A stretch of DNA of 47,074 nt from Bacteroidota bacterium. Lineage in GTDB: Bacteria; Bacteroidota; Bacteroidia; Palsa-965. The position numbers were made by a program, and so were the translations under genes. The stretch lies in contig JAJTEY010000020.1 of assembly GCA_021299855.1 (NCBI GenBank), positions 1 through 47,074 on the forward strand. The letters are read 5' to 3'. Of the stretch, positions 19,673-29,243 are shown piece by piece (the stretch's first letter is position 1; the number at the start of each line of letters is the position of its first letter). A model generated the notes under the pieces. It was not told the DNA's origin. It saw only the letters and a list, made by a program, of their open reading frames with translations, and did not search any database.

Positions 19673-19726
19673 GGTGCAAAACTAAGTAATATTCTGAGGT
19701 CATTAATTCCGTTAACTTTGAATCCA

Positions 19727-20236
19727 ATGAGAACTATTGCGGCTTTGAGTTTTATCGGTATTCTTATACTCGGATCATGTCAGCGTAACGACGAAAATTC
19801 GCTTTCAAAAAAGGAAACTGTGGTTCCGGCTGCACCTATTACAGATCTTGGCGCCATTCGTCAAATTATCATACGTAACCAGATTGACATTGGTAAACAC
19901 ATTAACGACGGTCGCGATTCGTCCATGGTGGCAAAATATTATCATACGGATGCGAAATTGTTAGTCGCGGGAGAACCTTTTCTTTCAGGACATGCCAACT
20001 TATTTCGCTTTTGGCGCGATGCCACAGCTTCGTTAAAAGGCTTGGAACGCGTCACTGTTTCGTGCGAAGGAAATGATCAGTTAGTATACGAAACAGGCAT
20101 TGCCACTGCGATTTACGAAGTGAAAGGTAAAAAAACATCAGGCACATATAAATACCTGACGATTTGGAAAAATGTAAACAACACGTGGCTGATTGCAGCC
20201 GATACTTGGAACAGCCTTCCGGAAATGCCTGAATAG
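19727..20236 (+). CDS. Lipoprotein with NTF2/SnoaL-like (DUF4440-type) domain
   Basis: Lipobox start MRTIAALSFIGILILGSCQRN at 19727, followed by an NTF2-like region (MVAKYYHTDAKLLVAGEPFLSGHANLFRFWRDA...YKYLTIWKNVNNTWLIAADTWNS). Confidence 0.8.
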   Translation: MRTIAALSFIGILILGSCQRNDENSLSKKETVVPAAPITDLGAIRQIIIRNQIDIGKHINDGRDSSMVAKYYHTDAKLLVAGEPFLSGHANLFRFWRDATASLKGLERVTVSCEGNDQLVYETGIATAIYEVKGKKTSGTYKYLTIWKNVNNTWLIAADTWNSLPEMPE

Positions 20237-20243
20237 AGAGGAA

Positions 20244-20792
20244 TTATTTTCCTTCCAGCCAATTTACAATCTTGTCGCAGGTAGGCTTTTCGCGAGGAGA
20301 AACATGCCCCACATAATTTCCGTTTTCATCGATCATAAACTTCTGGAAATTCCATGTTACGGCAGCATCTTCTACTCCATTTTCATCTTTTGTTGTCAAC
20401 CATTTGTAAAACGGGTGTATATCATCGCCTTTAACCGAGATTTTTTCCATCATCTGAAACGTCACATTGTATTCACCGGTACAAAAGGTTTTAATTTCTT
20501 TATTACTACCCGGTTCCTGACCGGCGAAGTTGTTAGCGGGAAAGCCCAATATCATAAACTTTCCGTCCTTGCCATACTTGTCGTACAACTTTTGTAACTC
20601 AGTGTATTGCGGCGTTAAACCACATTTAGAAGCCACGTTAACAATTAGCACCTTCTTGCCTTTTAATGAAGAGAAATCGTATTCCACACCGTCAATATTT
20701 TTTGCTTTAAAATCGTACAATGTTTTACGGGTTGTTTCGCCGTTGAAAGAAAGGGAAAGGAATGTAATTACTAATAGGATTAAAGATCTCAT
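20244..20792 (-). CDS. Glutathione peroxidase-family thiol peroxidase (exported)
   Basis: Signal peptide MRSLILLVITFLSLSFNGE; LIVNVASKCGLTPQYTELQKLYDKYG; LGFPANNFAGQEPGSNKEI; TWNFQKFMID. Confidence 0.93.
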   Translation of the reverse strand: MRSLILLVITFLSLSFNGETTRKTLYDFKAKNIDGVEYDFSSLKGKKVLIVNVASKCGLTPQYTELQKLYDKYGKDGKFMILGFPANNFAGQEPGSNKEIKTFCTGEYNVTFQMMEKISVKGDDIHPFYKWLTTKDENGVEDAAVTWNFQKFMIDENGNYVGHVSPREKPTCDKIVNWLEGK

Positions 20793-20916
20793 TGCTTTGG
20801 TTGTTATGATGGAATAACAAAAATGCATTATTAATGTTTAACTATTGCACTTTCTCCGGTATTACAGGACTCAAACTATTCCGTACTCGTCTTCTTACAA
20901 TATTTACCTTTGCTTC

Positions 20917-21576
20917 ATGTGGACACGCCAGATCGGTAAATTGGTAAAACGCGAATTGTTGAACGAAACTCGTCAGCAATATGCCGTTTTCGGTATTATC
21001 CTGTTCGTTGTGTCCACCATATTTATAGCGCGATTCAGTTTTAAAGCGGTTAAGGACATTCCAACTTGGAATGCGCTTTTTTGGATTATTATGCTGTTTG
21101 CCGCAGTTACAGGAATCGCCAGAAGTTTTGCCCAGGAATCGCGGGGAAAGTTATTGTATCTGTACACGGTTGCCGATCCTCGCGCGTTGCTGGTTGCAAA
21201 AATGATTTACAATAACATTTCGTTAGTCGCACTTGGACTGGCAGGCATAGCCATCTATGGTTTTCTCATTGAATTTCCGGTTCAAAATGTCGGGTTGTAT
21301 ATACTCGCTATTGTGCTGGGATGTTCCGCATTGGCATCGGGTTTTACGATGATTTCAGCAATTGCCTCGAAAGGAGGAAACAACTTCGCGTTGATGGCTA
21401 TTTTGGGCTTCCCGGTTTTGCTCCCGGTATTGATGGCAGGAATCCGCTTGTCGAAGTTTGCCGCAGATGGTTTAACAGGCGATGGCGCTTGGCAATATGC
21501 AGGATTGTTAATAGCTCTTAACGTCGCTGTCTCGGCACTTGCATACCTATTATTTCCTTACCTTTGGCGCGATTAA
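20917..21576 (+). CDS. ccmB: Heme exporter protein B
   Basis: MWTRQIGKLVKRELLNETRQQYAVFG; multi-TM CcmB pattern; first gene of the Ccm cluster. Confidence 0.9.
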   Translation: MWTRQIGKLVKRELLNETRQQYAVFGIILFVVSTIFIARFSFKAVKDIPTWNALFWIIMLFAAVTGIARSFAQESRGKLLYLYTVADPRALLVAKMIYNNISLVALGLAGIAIYGFLIEFPVQNVGLYILAIVLGCSALASGFTMISAIASKGGNNFALMAILGFPVLLPVLMAGIRLSKFAADGLTGDGAWQYAGLLIALNVAVSALAYLLFPYLWRD

Positions 21577-21589
21577 ATTATTCGCTTAA

Positions 21590-22612
21590 ATGCTGAGGAA
21601 CTGGTGGAAATTTTTGGGTGTGCTGTTATTAGCATACAGCATTTATGCAGGATTAGCAACGCCTTTGGCTCCGGGAATTATTTCCGCAAAATCTTCTGCA
21701 ACCTACACCTCTGATTCCACGTTCACCGTTACCGTTTTCGGTTACAATACCCGTTTCCAAACCGAACAATCGGGCCTTCATGCATGGTTAATGAACAACG
21801 ACAAGCCGGTGTGCGCAATTCGAGTGGAAGTTATCGATGAAACACACGCCGTTCTCCATTTTCCTCCGGTCGCTCCAATAAAAGATCCGCTATTCACGTT
21901 GAAGATGCACAGCACAGGCGATGGTTTACTCGTAATGGAAAATGCCATTTGGACAGCAGATACAGTTACTGCGGGATTAACTCAAGTGTGCCAACCGAAA
22001 GTGGCATCCGAGGATCAAAACTATCATGCTTATCCGTTTCGGTATATTTTGTACGAGTCGATCCGAAACCTGTTTCTGCATGTTCCGATGTGGTTTGCTA
22101 TGATCGCTTTATTGTCATGGTCATTGTATAACAACTTCAGATATTTGCGCGGTTTTAATATCAATTACGATCATCGTGCACACGAATCGGTTAAAGTGGC
22201 ATTGGTTTTCGGAATGCTTGGTCTAATTACCGGATCTATTTGGGCACGCAGCACTTGGGGCGCATGGTGGGTTGATGATACAAAACTGAATGGCACAGCC
22301 ATTACAATGCTTTCGTATCTGGCTTATCTCGTTTTGCGCAATAGTATTGAAGATGAACAAAAGCGTGCTCGTGTTTCTTCCATATATAGCATTTTCGCTT
22401 ACGTGATGATGTTGGTTTTAATCGGATTATTGCCACGCCTTAACGACTCCTTACACCCCGGCAATGGCGGAAATCCGGCATTCAGCAACTACGATTTGGA
22501 CAATACCATGCGACCTGTTTTTTATGCAGCAGTATTGGGATGGATTATTATCGGAATCTGGATCAGCGGAATTCGTTATCGCATGCGTAAACTAAAAGAA
22601 GCGCACACATGA
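21590..22612 (+). CDS. ccmC: Cytochrome c assembly protein CcmC/CcsA-like, with extra ~130 aa domain
   Basis: RNLFLHVPMWFAMIALLSWSLY; GLITGSIWARSTWGAWWVDDTK heme-handling motif; insertion between TM1 and the HVPMWF helix. Confidence 0.88.
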   Translation: MLRNWWKFLGVLLLAYSIYAGLATPLAPGIISAKSSATYTSDSTFTVTVFGYNTRFQTEQSGLHAWLMNNDKPVCAIRVEVIDETHAVLHFPPVAPIKDPLFTLKMHSTGDGLLVMENAIWTADTVTAGLTQVCQPKVASEDQNYHAYPFRYILYESIRNLFLHVPMWFAMIALLSWSLYNNFRYLRGFNINYDHRAHESVKVALVFGMLGLITGSIWARSTWGAWWVDDTKLNGTAITMLSYLAYLVLRNSIEDEQKRARVSSIYSIFAYVMMLVLIGLLPRLNDSLHPGNGGNPAFSNYDLDNTMRPVFYAAVLGWIIIGIWISGIRYRMRKLKEAHT

Positions 22613-22839
22613 AAAAATTAGCACTGCTTGTTATACTACTGATTTCATTTACCGGAACAGCTTTTTCACAAAGCAGCATGGATGAAGAGATCTTTAAAAC
22701 ATTGCGCGGTAACGCGTCCATGAATGTCGTGATTGTAGTTGCCATGCTGATTCTGGCAGGAATATTTTTCTATTTATTCCGTCTGGATCGCAAACTCAAT
22801 AAGTTGGAGCAAGAAGTTAATGAAGGGAAGAAATCATGA
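22609..22839 (+). CDS. CcmD-like small membrane protein
   Basis: 76 aa; ATGA overlaps on both sides; signal/TM, then VVIVVAMLILAGIFFYLFRLDRKLNKLEQEV. Confidence 0.75.
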   Translation: MKKLALLVILLISFTGTAFSQSSMDEEIFKTLRGNASMNVVIVVAMLILAGIFFYLFRLDRKLNKLEQEVNEGKKS

Positions 22840-23231
22840 AGAAGACGCACATCATTGCTATTGTAATTATTGCGGTTGCCATTGCCAGCATGTTTACCAT
22901 GTTGAACAACTCCAGTACCTATTCTGATTTCGAAGACGCGAAAGATGCTAACCCGGAAGAGAGTGTTCATATTGCCGGAACGTTGGTTCGCGAAAAAGCC
23001 ATGGAGTATCGTCCTGAATTGGATCCCAATAAATTCACGTTCTACATGGCCGATCAAAAAGGCAATCAGCAAAAGGTGGTATTATTAAAATCAAAACCTC
23101 AGGACTTTGAACGTTCGCAGCAGGTTGTGATCATCGGTAAAATGAAAGGCGATCATTTTGAAGCTAAAGATGTTTTGATGAAGTGTCCGTCGAAATACAA
23201 TGACGGTAAGAATACTGTTGCAAATCCTTAA
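22836..23231 (+). CDS. ccmE: Cytochrome c maturation protein CcmE (heme chaperone)
   Basis: N-terminal TM, then OB-fold-like VHIAGTLVREKAMEYRPELDPNKFTFYMADQKGNQQKVVLLKSKPQDFERSQQVVIIGKMKGDHFEAKDVLMKCPSKYND. Confidence 0.92.
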   Translation: MKKTHIIAIVIIAVAIASMFTMLNNSSTYSDFEDAKDANPEESVHIAGTLVREKAMEYRPELDPNKFTFYMADQKGNQQKVVLLKSKPQDFERSQQVVIIGKMKGDHFEAKDVLMKCPSKYNDGKNTVANP

Positions 23232-23254
23232 AGGAATTAACGCTTACAAGTTTT

Positions 23255-25942
23255 ATGAAAAGTATCGACTACATCGGAGAGCAGGCATGGTGGGGACAAT
23301 TAGGTCATGCTTTAGTAATTGTCGCATTTGTTACAGCGTTTTTCTCGGCATTAATCAACTATTTCCGAACTAAAAGTCCGGAGCACAATGAGACCTGGAA
23401 AGGTACGGCGCGTCTCTTTTTTAATATTCATGCTTTAGCTGTTGTTGGCATTTTCCTGACACTGTTGCTGATGCTGATTAATCATCGCTTCGAATACCAA
23501 TATGTGTGGCAGCATTCGAAACGGGATCTTTCGATGAATTATATCCTGGCCTGTTTATGGGAAGGTCAGGAAGGCAGCACATTACTTTGGTTGCTATGGC
23601 ACAGTGTGATCGGGTTGGTATTGATGCGGACAGCAAAAGATTGGGAAGCTCCTGTGCTCAGCGTATTATCGATGGTTCAGGTCTTTCTTGCCATGATGCT
23701 TCTGGGTTTGTATATCGGCGATACGCATATTGGCGCTTCACCATTTACATTGATTCGGGAGCGGGAAGAAAATATCGGATTACCATGGACACAACTTGCT
23801 GATTATTTACAGCGCGTTCCCATGTTTAAAGACGGGCGCGGATTAAATCCATTACTACAAAACTATTGGATGACCATCCATCCTCCTACGCTGTTTCTGG
23901 GATTTGCGTTGGTAACTGTTCCATTTGCTTTTGCGGTTGGAGCATTATTAACCAATCGTTTATACGATTGGCAGAAACCCGCATTGCCATGGACATTTGC
24001 AGGAGTTGCTATTTTGGGAACCGGCATTTTGATGGGTGGTGCATGGGCATACGAATCATTAAGTTTCGGCGGATTCTGGGCTTGGGATCCTGTTGAAAAC
24101 GCATCACTGGTGCCGTGGTTAACATTGGTTGGAGCTGCCCACGTGATGCTGATTTATCGTATTAAAGGGCAATCGCTGTACACGACATTTTTTCTTACCG
24201 TCATTTCTTTTCTGCTGATCGTTTACTCCACATTTCTTACGAAAAGTGGTGTCCTAAGTGAAACGAGCGTTCACGCATTTACGGAAGACGGCCTCAATCA
24301 GGAGCTCGTATTGTTCATGGGATTTTTCCTGTGGTTTTCTATCGTATTAATGGCTAAGAAAAATTGGTTACGATGGGCGTACACCGGTGTTACAGTTTTG
24401 GTGTTGATCATGTTTATTCAAAACATGGTTGCTGTAGGTATGTTAATTTTACTGTTGACATCCATAACCGCGCTTATTATCGGTCATCGTTACTTCCCGA
24501 AAGAAGACAGGGAAGAAGAACTGTGGTCGAGGGAATTTTGGATGTTTATAGGAGCAATAGTTATGCTGGTGGCATCCTTTCAAATCATATTTTACACGTC
24601 GTCTCCGGTCGTAAACAAATTTTTGCGAATTGATTTCTTACACAACTTTTTTGTTTCCATACACGAATCGCTGGGATGGAAATGGTTGAATACCTTGGCT
24701 GAAGCACGCATTGCACCTGATGAAAACGTAGTGTATTTCTATAACAAGTGGCAAATTCCATTCGCGGTTTTAGTTACGGTTCTTATTGCAGTAACGCAGT
24801 TTTTCAAATACAAAAAAACCGACACGAAGCAATTACGTAAACAACTCTTCTGGCCTTTTGTGTTGGCGTTATTTGTTTCGGGAGTTTTATCTGCCATTAT
24901 ATATTTCAATGAATCCTTCGGGACATTGACAGCAAATAAGCAACGCATCATCTTGATGAGTTCTGTTTTATTTTTCTCTACCGTATTTGCTGTGTTGGCA
25001 AATGGCAGCTATTGGCTAAGTATTTTAAAAGGTAAGATTAAAAGTGCGGGTGCCAGTATCGCGCATATTGGTTTTGGCTTGTTACTGTTAGGTGCATTGA
25101 TCAGCACATCGAAGAAAGACACAATTTCTCAAAACACTTCCGAAACCGATGTCACTTCCATTGCGCAAGAAGGCAATAACGCCGAGAATATTTATTTACG
25201 CAAAGGAGATACTTTACCCATGGGTGAATATCTGGTTACCTACAGTAATCGCAGTCGTGAAATAAAAGACGGAACACCTTACGTTTACTTTGCGGTAGAT
25301 TTTCTGAAACCACAAGAAACCGGAATGGCGGAATATCAATTCACGTTACGTCCGTTTATTCAGCTTAACCCGATGATGGGTAATGCGGCAGAACCGGACA
25401 CCAGACATTTTTTACATAAGGACATTTATACATTTATCAAATTCGTACCGATGACTTCATTGGAGGATTCGGCTTCTTCCTCCGGTGATCAATTTGACGA
25501 TCCAAAGAATTACACCATCGCCGTTGGAGATACGATTGCAGCTAACAGTAGTATTGCAATTTTGGACAGCGTGCGCAAGGTAAGCGAGTCACATGCGTTG
25601 TATAAATCGGAAGAAATTGGAGTAAGTGCACATTTTACGGTTATTGACAACAACATGCAACGCAGCAATCTTGTTGCTTATTATTTTGTAAATACCACAA
25701 CCGGAAGCACTTCACAACTCGACGCCAAAGATCCAAATACAGGTCTGAAACTTACCTTCTGGAAAGTGCGTCCTGAGAATGGAAAGATTGATGTTTACAT
25801 GGCCGAATTGTTGTCGAAGAAAAGTGATTTCATTGTTATGGAAGCTTCCGTTTTTCCGGCAATCAATATTTTGTGGATTGGCTGTTTGGTCATGATTATT
25901 GGTACATTCATCGCGTTGCGCGAGCGCATTCGCAGGAATTAA
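23255..25942 (+). CDS. ccmF: CcmF-like cytochrome c heme lyase subunit
   Basis: 895 aa; WEGQEGSTLLWLLWHSVIGL; WWD motif GGFWAWDPVENASLVPWLT; multi-TM. Confidence 0.94.
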   Translation: MKSIDYIGEQAWWGQLGHALVIVAFVTAFFSALINYFRTKSPEHNETWKGTARLFFNIHALAVVGIFLTLLLMLINHRFEYQYVWQHSKRDLSMNYILACLWEGQEGSTLLWLLWHSVIGLVLMRTAKDWEAPVLSVLSMVQVFLAMMLLGLYIGDTHIGASPFTLIREREENIGLPWTQLADYLQRVPMFKDGRGLNPLLQNYWMTIHPPTLFLGFALVTVPFAFAVGALLTNRLYDWQKPALPWTFAGVAILGTGILMGGAWAYESLSFGGFWAWDPVENASLVPWLTLVGAAHVMLIYRIKGQSLYTTFFLTVISFLLIVYSTFLTKSGVLSETSVHAFTEDGLNQELVLFMGFFLWFSIVLMAKKNWLRWAYTGVTVLVLIMFIQNMVAVGMLILLLTSITALIIGHRYFPKEDREEELWSREFWMFIGAIVMLVASFQIIFYTSSPVVNKFLRIDFLHNFFVSIHESLGWKWLNTLAEARIAPDENVVYFYNKWQIPFAVLVTVLIAVTQFFKYKKTDTKQLRKQLFWPFVLALFVSGVLSAIIYFNESFGTLTANKQRIILMSSVLFFSTVFAVLANGSYWLSILKGKIKSAGASIAHIGFGLLLLGALISTSKKDTISQNTSETDVTSIAQEGNNAENIYLRKGDTLPMGEYLVTYSNRSREIKDGTPYVYFAVDFLKPQETGMAEYQFTLRPFIQLNPMMGNAAEPDTRHFLHKDIYTFIKFVPMTSLEDSASSSGDQFDDPKNYTIAVGDTIAANSSIAILDSVRKVSESHALYKSEEIGVSAHFTVIDNNMQRSNLVAYYFVNTTTGSTSQLDAKDPNTGLKLTFWKVRPENGKIDVYMAELLSKKSDFIVMEASVFPAINILWIGCLVMIIGTFIALRERIRRN

Positions 25943-25957
25943 ATCAAATCCGGAAAC

Positions 25958-26752
25958 ATGAGTACTTCAAAAATTCATGGACTTCGAGTATGTCTGCTTG
26001 GCTCCGGCAATGTTGCAACTCGTCTAGGTATCGCGTTAAAGCATGCAGGTTCCGAAATTTTGATGGTGTACTCTCCTACCCGAAAAAATGCAGAAAAGCT
26101 TGGCAAGTTATTGGGTGCATCGGCGATTGACAATTTGCACAACTTACCGGATGATGTTGACGTATTCATCATTTGTACAAAAGACGATGCAATAGCGCCT
26201 ATTGCCCGATACTTGAGAAAAAAAAACGCCTGTGTTATTCATACAGCCGGAAGCGTAAATATGGATGTACTGCGCTCCTGTAAATGGCATGGCATATTGT
26301 ATCCGGTGCAAACATTTTCGGCTCAGCGGGAAGTTGATTTTGGTGCGATACCGATGCTGATTGAAGCGAACGGTTCGAAGTCCAAAACAGTTATTCGCAA
26401 AATTGCATCTTCATTATCCGGCAAGGTATATTGGATGAATTCAAAGCAACGACTTCATGTGCACCTGGCTGCAGTTTATGCCAACAATTTTGTGAATTAT
26501 ATGTACCAGGCAGCAGGAAAAATTTTGGAGGCACAGGACATTCCTTTCGACATACTTCAGCCATTAATAGAAGAAACGGCGAATAAAGTAAAGAAGCTCT
26601 CCCCTGCCGATGCACAAACAGGTCCTGCCGTTCGTAACGATCAGCGGATTCAGAAAATTCACAATGTTGCTTTGAAACCATCACCGCGGTTACGAAAATT
26701 ATACAAGGAAATTTCTCAAGCTATATATTTAGAGGCCTCAGGCCGAAAGTAA
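25958..26752 (+). CDS. Rossmann-like and DUF2520 domain protein
   Basis: LRVCLLGSGNVATRLGIALKHAG; HTAGSVNMDVL; GILYPVQTFSAQREVDF; NFVNYMYQAAGKILEAQDIPFDILQPLIEETANKV; GPAVRNDQRIQKIH. Confidence 0.9.
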   Translation: MSTSKIHGLRVCLLGSGNVATRLGIALKHAGSEILMVYSPTRKNAEKLGKLLGASAIDNLHNLPDDVDVFIICTKDDAIAPIARYLRKKNACVIHTAGSVNMDVLRSCKWHGILYPVQTFSAQREVDFGAIPMLIEANGSKSKTVIRKIASSLSGKVYWMNSKQRLHVHLAAVYANNFVNYMYQAAGKILEAQDIPFDILQPLIEETANKVKKLSPADAQTGPAVRNDQRIQKIHNVALKPSPRLRKLYKEISQAIYLEASGRK

Positions 26753-26753
26753 G

Positions 26754-27144
26754 ATGGTGAACTTTAAACAACGACTTACTGCTGTTAAGGCTGTGCTGTT
26801 TGATATAGATGGTGTATTAACTGATGGACGCCGAAGAAATTCTCAGGGAACGATTCCTGAAACTCGGAATTCATAATGTAATCCTGAACTGTAACGATAA
26901 ATTAGCAGCTTACGATGAACTAAAATCTTCGTACGGTATATCTGACTCTGAAGTGCTTTTTATGGGCGATGATTTACCCGATCTTGAAGTAATGCGAACT
27001 GTTGGAATTCCCGTATGCCCGGATGATGCAGTTCATGAAATACGTGCTGTGAGTATTTACATTTCGCCGAATAATGGTGGCGAAGGTTGTGTTCGGGATA
27101 TAATTGAGCAAGTATTAAGAGCGCAAGGAAAATGGAAAATTTAA
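26754..27144 (+). pseudogene. Degraded KdsC-type HAD phosphatase (internal loss plus frameshift)
   Basis: Frame from 26754: MVNFKQRLTAVKAVLFDIDGVLTDGRRRNSQGTIPETRNS*. Shifted frame from 26824: MDAEEILRERFLKLGIHNVILNC...FMGDDLPDLEVMRTVGIPVCPDDAVHEIRA...GGEGCVRDIIEQVLRAQGKWKI*. The ~40 residues normally between DVDGVLTDG and the TGxxSE...R..LGI region are absent. Confidence 0.75.
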
Positions 27145-29231
27145 TGCGCTCCGTTTCGCTTTCGTAAAATCCATTCTACAGTCCATAAAGTAACCGCGAT
27201 TAGTAATATCCACCAGAAGTCGATTAAATCGGTCAATTTTCTGGAATAGTAAATCACAGGACGAACGTCTTCACGGGCATTCAATCGTTTAGCCAACTGA
27301 CTAATTTCTTTAGGATAAATCATCTCACCATTGTGTTCTTTGGCCAATTGATAAAGAATACGATGGTTCGCGGTGGTAGATGTAATTTCAGCTACCAGGG
27401 GTGTTACGGTAAATTGCCCTTCAGCAGTATGAGCTTTATTGTTTTGTTTGGTTCTGGCAACATAGCGATATTCACCCGGGGCCATCATACCGATATCCAG
27501 GCGATAGGCACTTCCTGATTTCGAAAACGTGTATGGAAAGCGTTGTCCTGTGCCGTTAATAATTTCTATCGTCACATCTTCTGTGTTTACTGCTTCATAA
27601 CTCGCATTGTAAACTTCAGCATCAATTATTACAGGTTCATTCTCTTCGTAAAAGGATTGGGCATTAACACGGAAAAAACTTTTGTTTTCACGAACCGCCA
27701 AATATTGTATGGTTTTACTCACCAATTCAGAAAATAAATCTGCATTCCCCTTAGCGGCGTAATCCGCAAGCTTCCATTTCCAAATACCTTCGCCTATCAT
27801 TACCGCCGACTTCACTCCTTCTTTTTCGCTGAACAACATAAACGGAAAATCGGTTTTTAACGCTCCTATTTTTTGCTTCAGAAAAATTCTTGCTCCCGGG
27901 GCTGTTGGGAAATTCCCGAAAGGAACTGCTATGGCCGGCCATTTGGAAATCCCTTGTTGCAATTCCGGAGAAAGCGTGAATAGTCCGAATGTTGGTTCAG
28001 TAACACCTTCTACATCATTGGCTTTACCGGAGCGAGATTCAATTGTCACACCCAATTTTCGATTGTTGATCTGATTGTAGCGCAACTGATTGCCGGTTAT
28101 GTACCAAACAGGAATTCGTGCATTGTCAATCTTACTCATTAAATCATCTGCTGCTGCTGACTCAGAAGGAATTCCATGAAGTATCACTACATTATATTCT
28201 GCCGGACTTCCTTTAAAATCGTCAGCAACAAATGTTTCCACCTGATAATTATCATTGAGCTCAATGGTGTTTTTCAATGCACTGACATCAGGATGCGGAG
28301 CGTCGGAAACAATCAGCACTTTCTGGCGGGCATCCAATACATCAACATAAAAGTTTGAAGTATTATTTAAAACATTTCTCTCCCCATCAATTACACTCAA
28401 CGCTACGGTATATTTTTGCAAACCGACAACATCTGCGCTTAACTCTGCAGGCACTGTCATTACGAAAGGATCTTCCCTAATTTCGATCTTTTGAGAAAAC
28501 AACACTCGAGAACCTTTACTGATAGTGGCGACCGTTGATTTTCCTTTACAACGATCTGCTTTGATAACCAACTCAACCGGGAACGTATTGCCCAAAAATG
28601 CGAGTTTATTGTGCACCACTTTTTCCAGAATCAAATCCTGGTAAACGGTAGTATCTCCCAAAGCAATTGTAAATACAGGCGATTTTATTGGCGTAGAAGC
28701 ATAAACAGGATTTAATCCCCGATTGTAAATACCGTCGCCGGCAACAACAACAGCGCCCAAATTACGCCCCGCGTAACGAGCTTCCAGTTCACGAAATAAT
28801 TCCCCGTAATCGGTTTGTTTATCCCTGAATTGTCCTGTAAAATTTTCGCGGAAGTGATCGCCAAAACTATACGTCCGTACTTCGTAATTATCGCCAAGTA
28901 CTTCTTGTAGCTGCTCCAGTTGTTTCAGATATTCTGTTTTGTAGAACACAGAATCTTTATTCAACACTACTGACGCAGAGAAATCTTGAGCAATAACCAC
29001 CACCGGCTTTTCGACCTTTCTGAATTCCGTGTTTAGGACGGGTTCCAACAAAAGAGAAGAAATCAGGAACAACGCCACAAAACGTAAAGATCCCAGCAAA
29101 ACAATCATTCGTTTGCTGAGATCTTTGAGTTTGGAATTTCTATAATACAGCAACATCGTTCCACCTGCCGCAAAAACGACACACAGTACTAAGAACCATG
29201 GAGATGATTCTGTAACGATGCTTGCCTTCAA
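27141..29231 (-). CDS. Large membrane protein with VWA/BatA-like architecture
   Basis: 696 aa; two N-terminal TM helices, extracytoplasmic region beginning VVVIAQDFSASVV, C-terminal TM IDFWWILLIAVTLWTVEWILRKRNG. Stop overlaps the kdsC-like stop (TTAA). Confidence 0.75.
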   Translation of the reverse strand: MKASIVTESSPWFLVLCVVFAAGGTMLLYYRNSKLKDLSKRMIVLLGSLRFVALFLISSLLLEPVLNTEFRKVEKPVVVIAQDFSASVVLNKDSVFYKTEYLKQLEQLQEVLGDNYEVRTYSFGDHFRENFTGQFRDKQTDYGELFRELEARYAGRNLGAVVVAGDGIYNRGLNPVYASTPIKSPVFTIALGDTTVYQDLILEKVVHNKLAFLGNTFPVELVIKADRCKGKSTVATISKGSRVLFSQKIEIREDPFVMTVPAELSADVVGLQKYTVALSVIDGERNVLNNTSNFYVDVLDARQKVLIVSDAPHPDVSALKNTIELNDNYQVETFVADDFKGSPAEYNVVILHGIPSESAAADDLMSKIDNARIPVWYITGNQLRYNQINNRKLGVTIESRSGKANDVEGVTEPTFGLFTLSPELQQGISKWPAIAVPFGNFPTAPGARIFLKQKIGALKTDFPFMLFSEKEGVKSAVMIGEGIWKWKLADYAAKGNADLFSELVSKTIQYLAVRENKSFFRVNAQSFYEENEPVIIDAEVYNASYEAVNTEDVTIEIINGTGQRFPYTFSKSGSAYRLDIGMMAPGEYRYVARTKQNNKAHTAEGQFTVTPLVAEITSTTANHRILYQLAKEHNGEMIYPKEISQLAKRLNAREDVRPVIYYSRKLTDLIDFWWILLIAVTLWTVEWILRKRNGAH

Positions 29232-29243
29232 ACGATTAAAAAA

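Noticed and set aside
19412-19726. N-terminal extension of ORF 19412..20236
   Set aside because: Lies antisense to bshB1; the clear lipoprotein signal starts at 19727.
27141-29231. VWA-like membrane protein as part of a MoxR/Bat system
   Set aside because: No MoxR ATPase or other Bat genes adjacent; only general architecture resembles BatA-type proteins.
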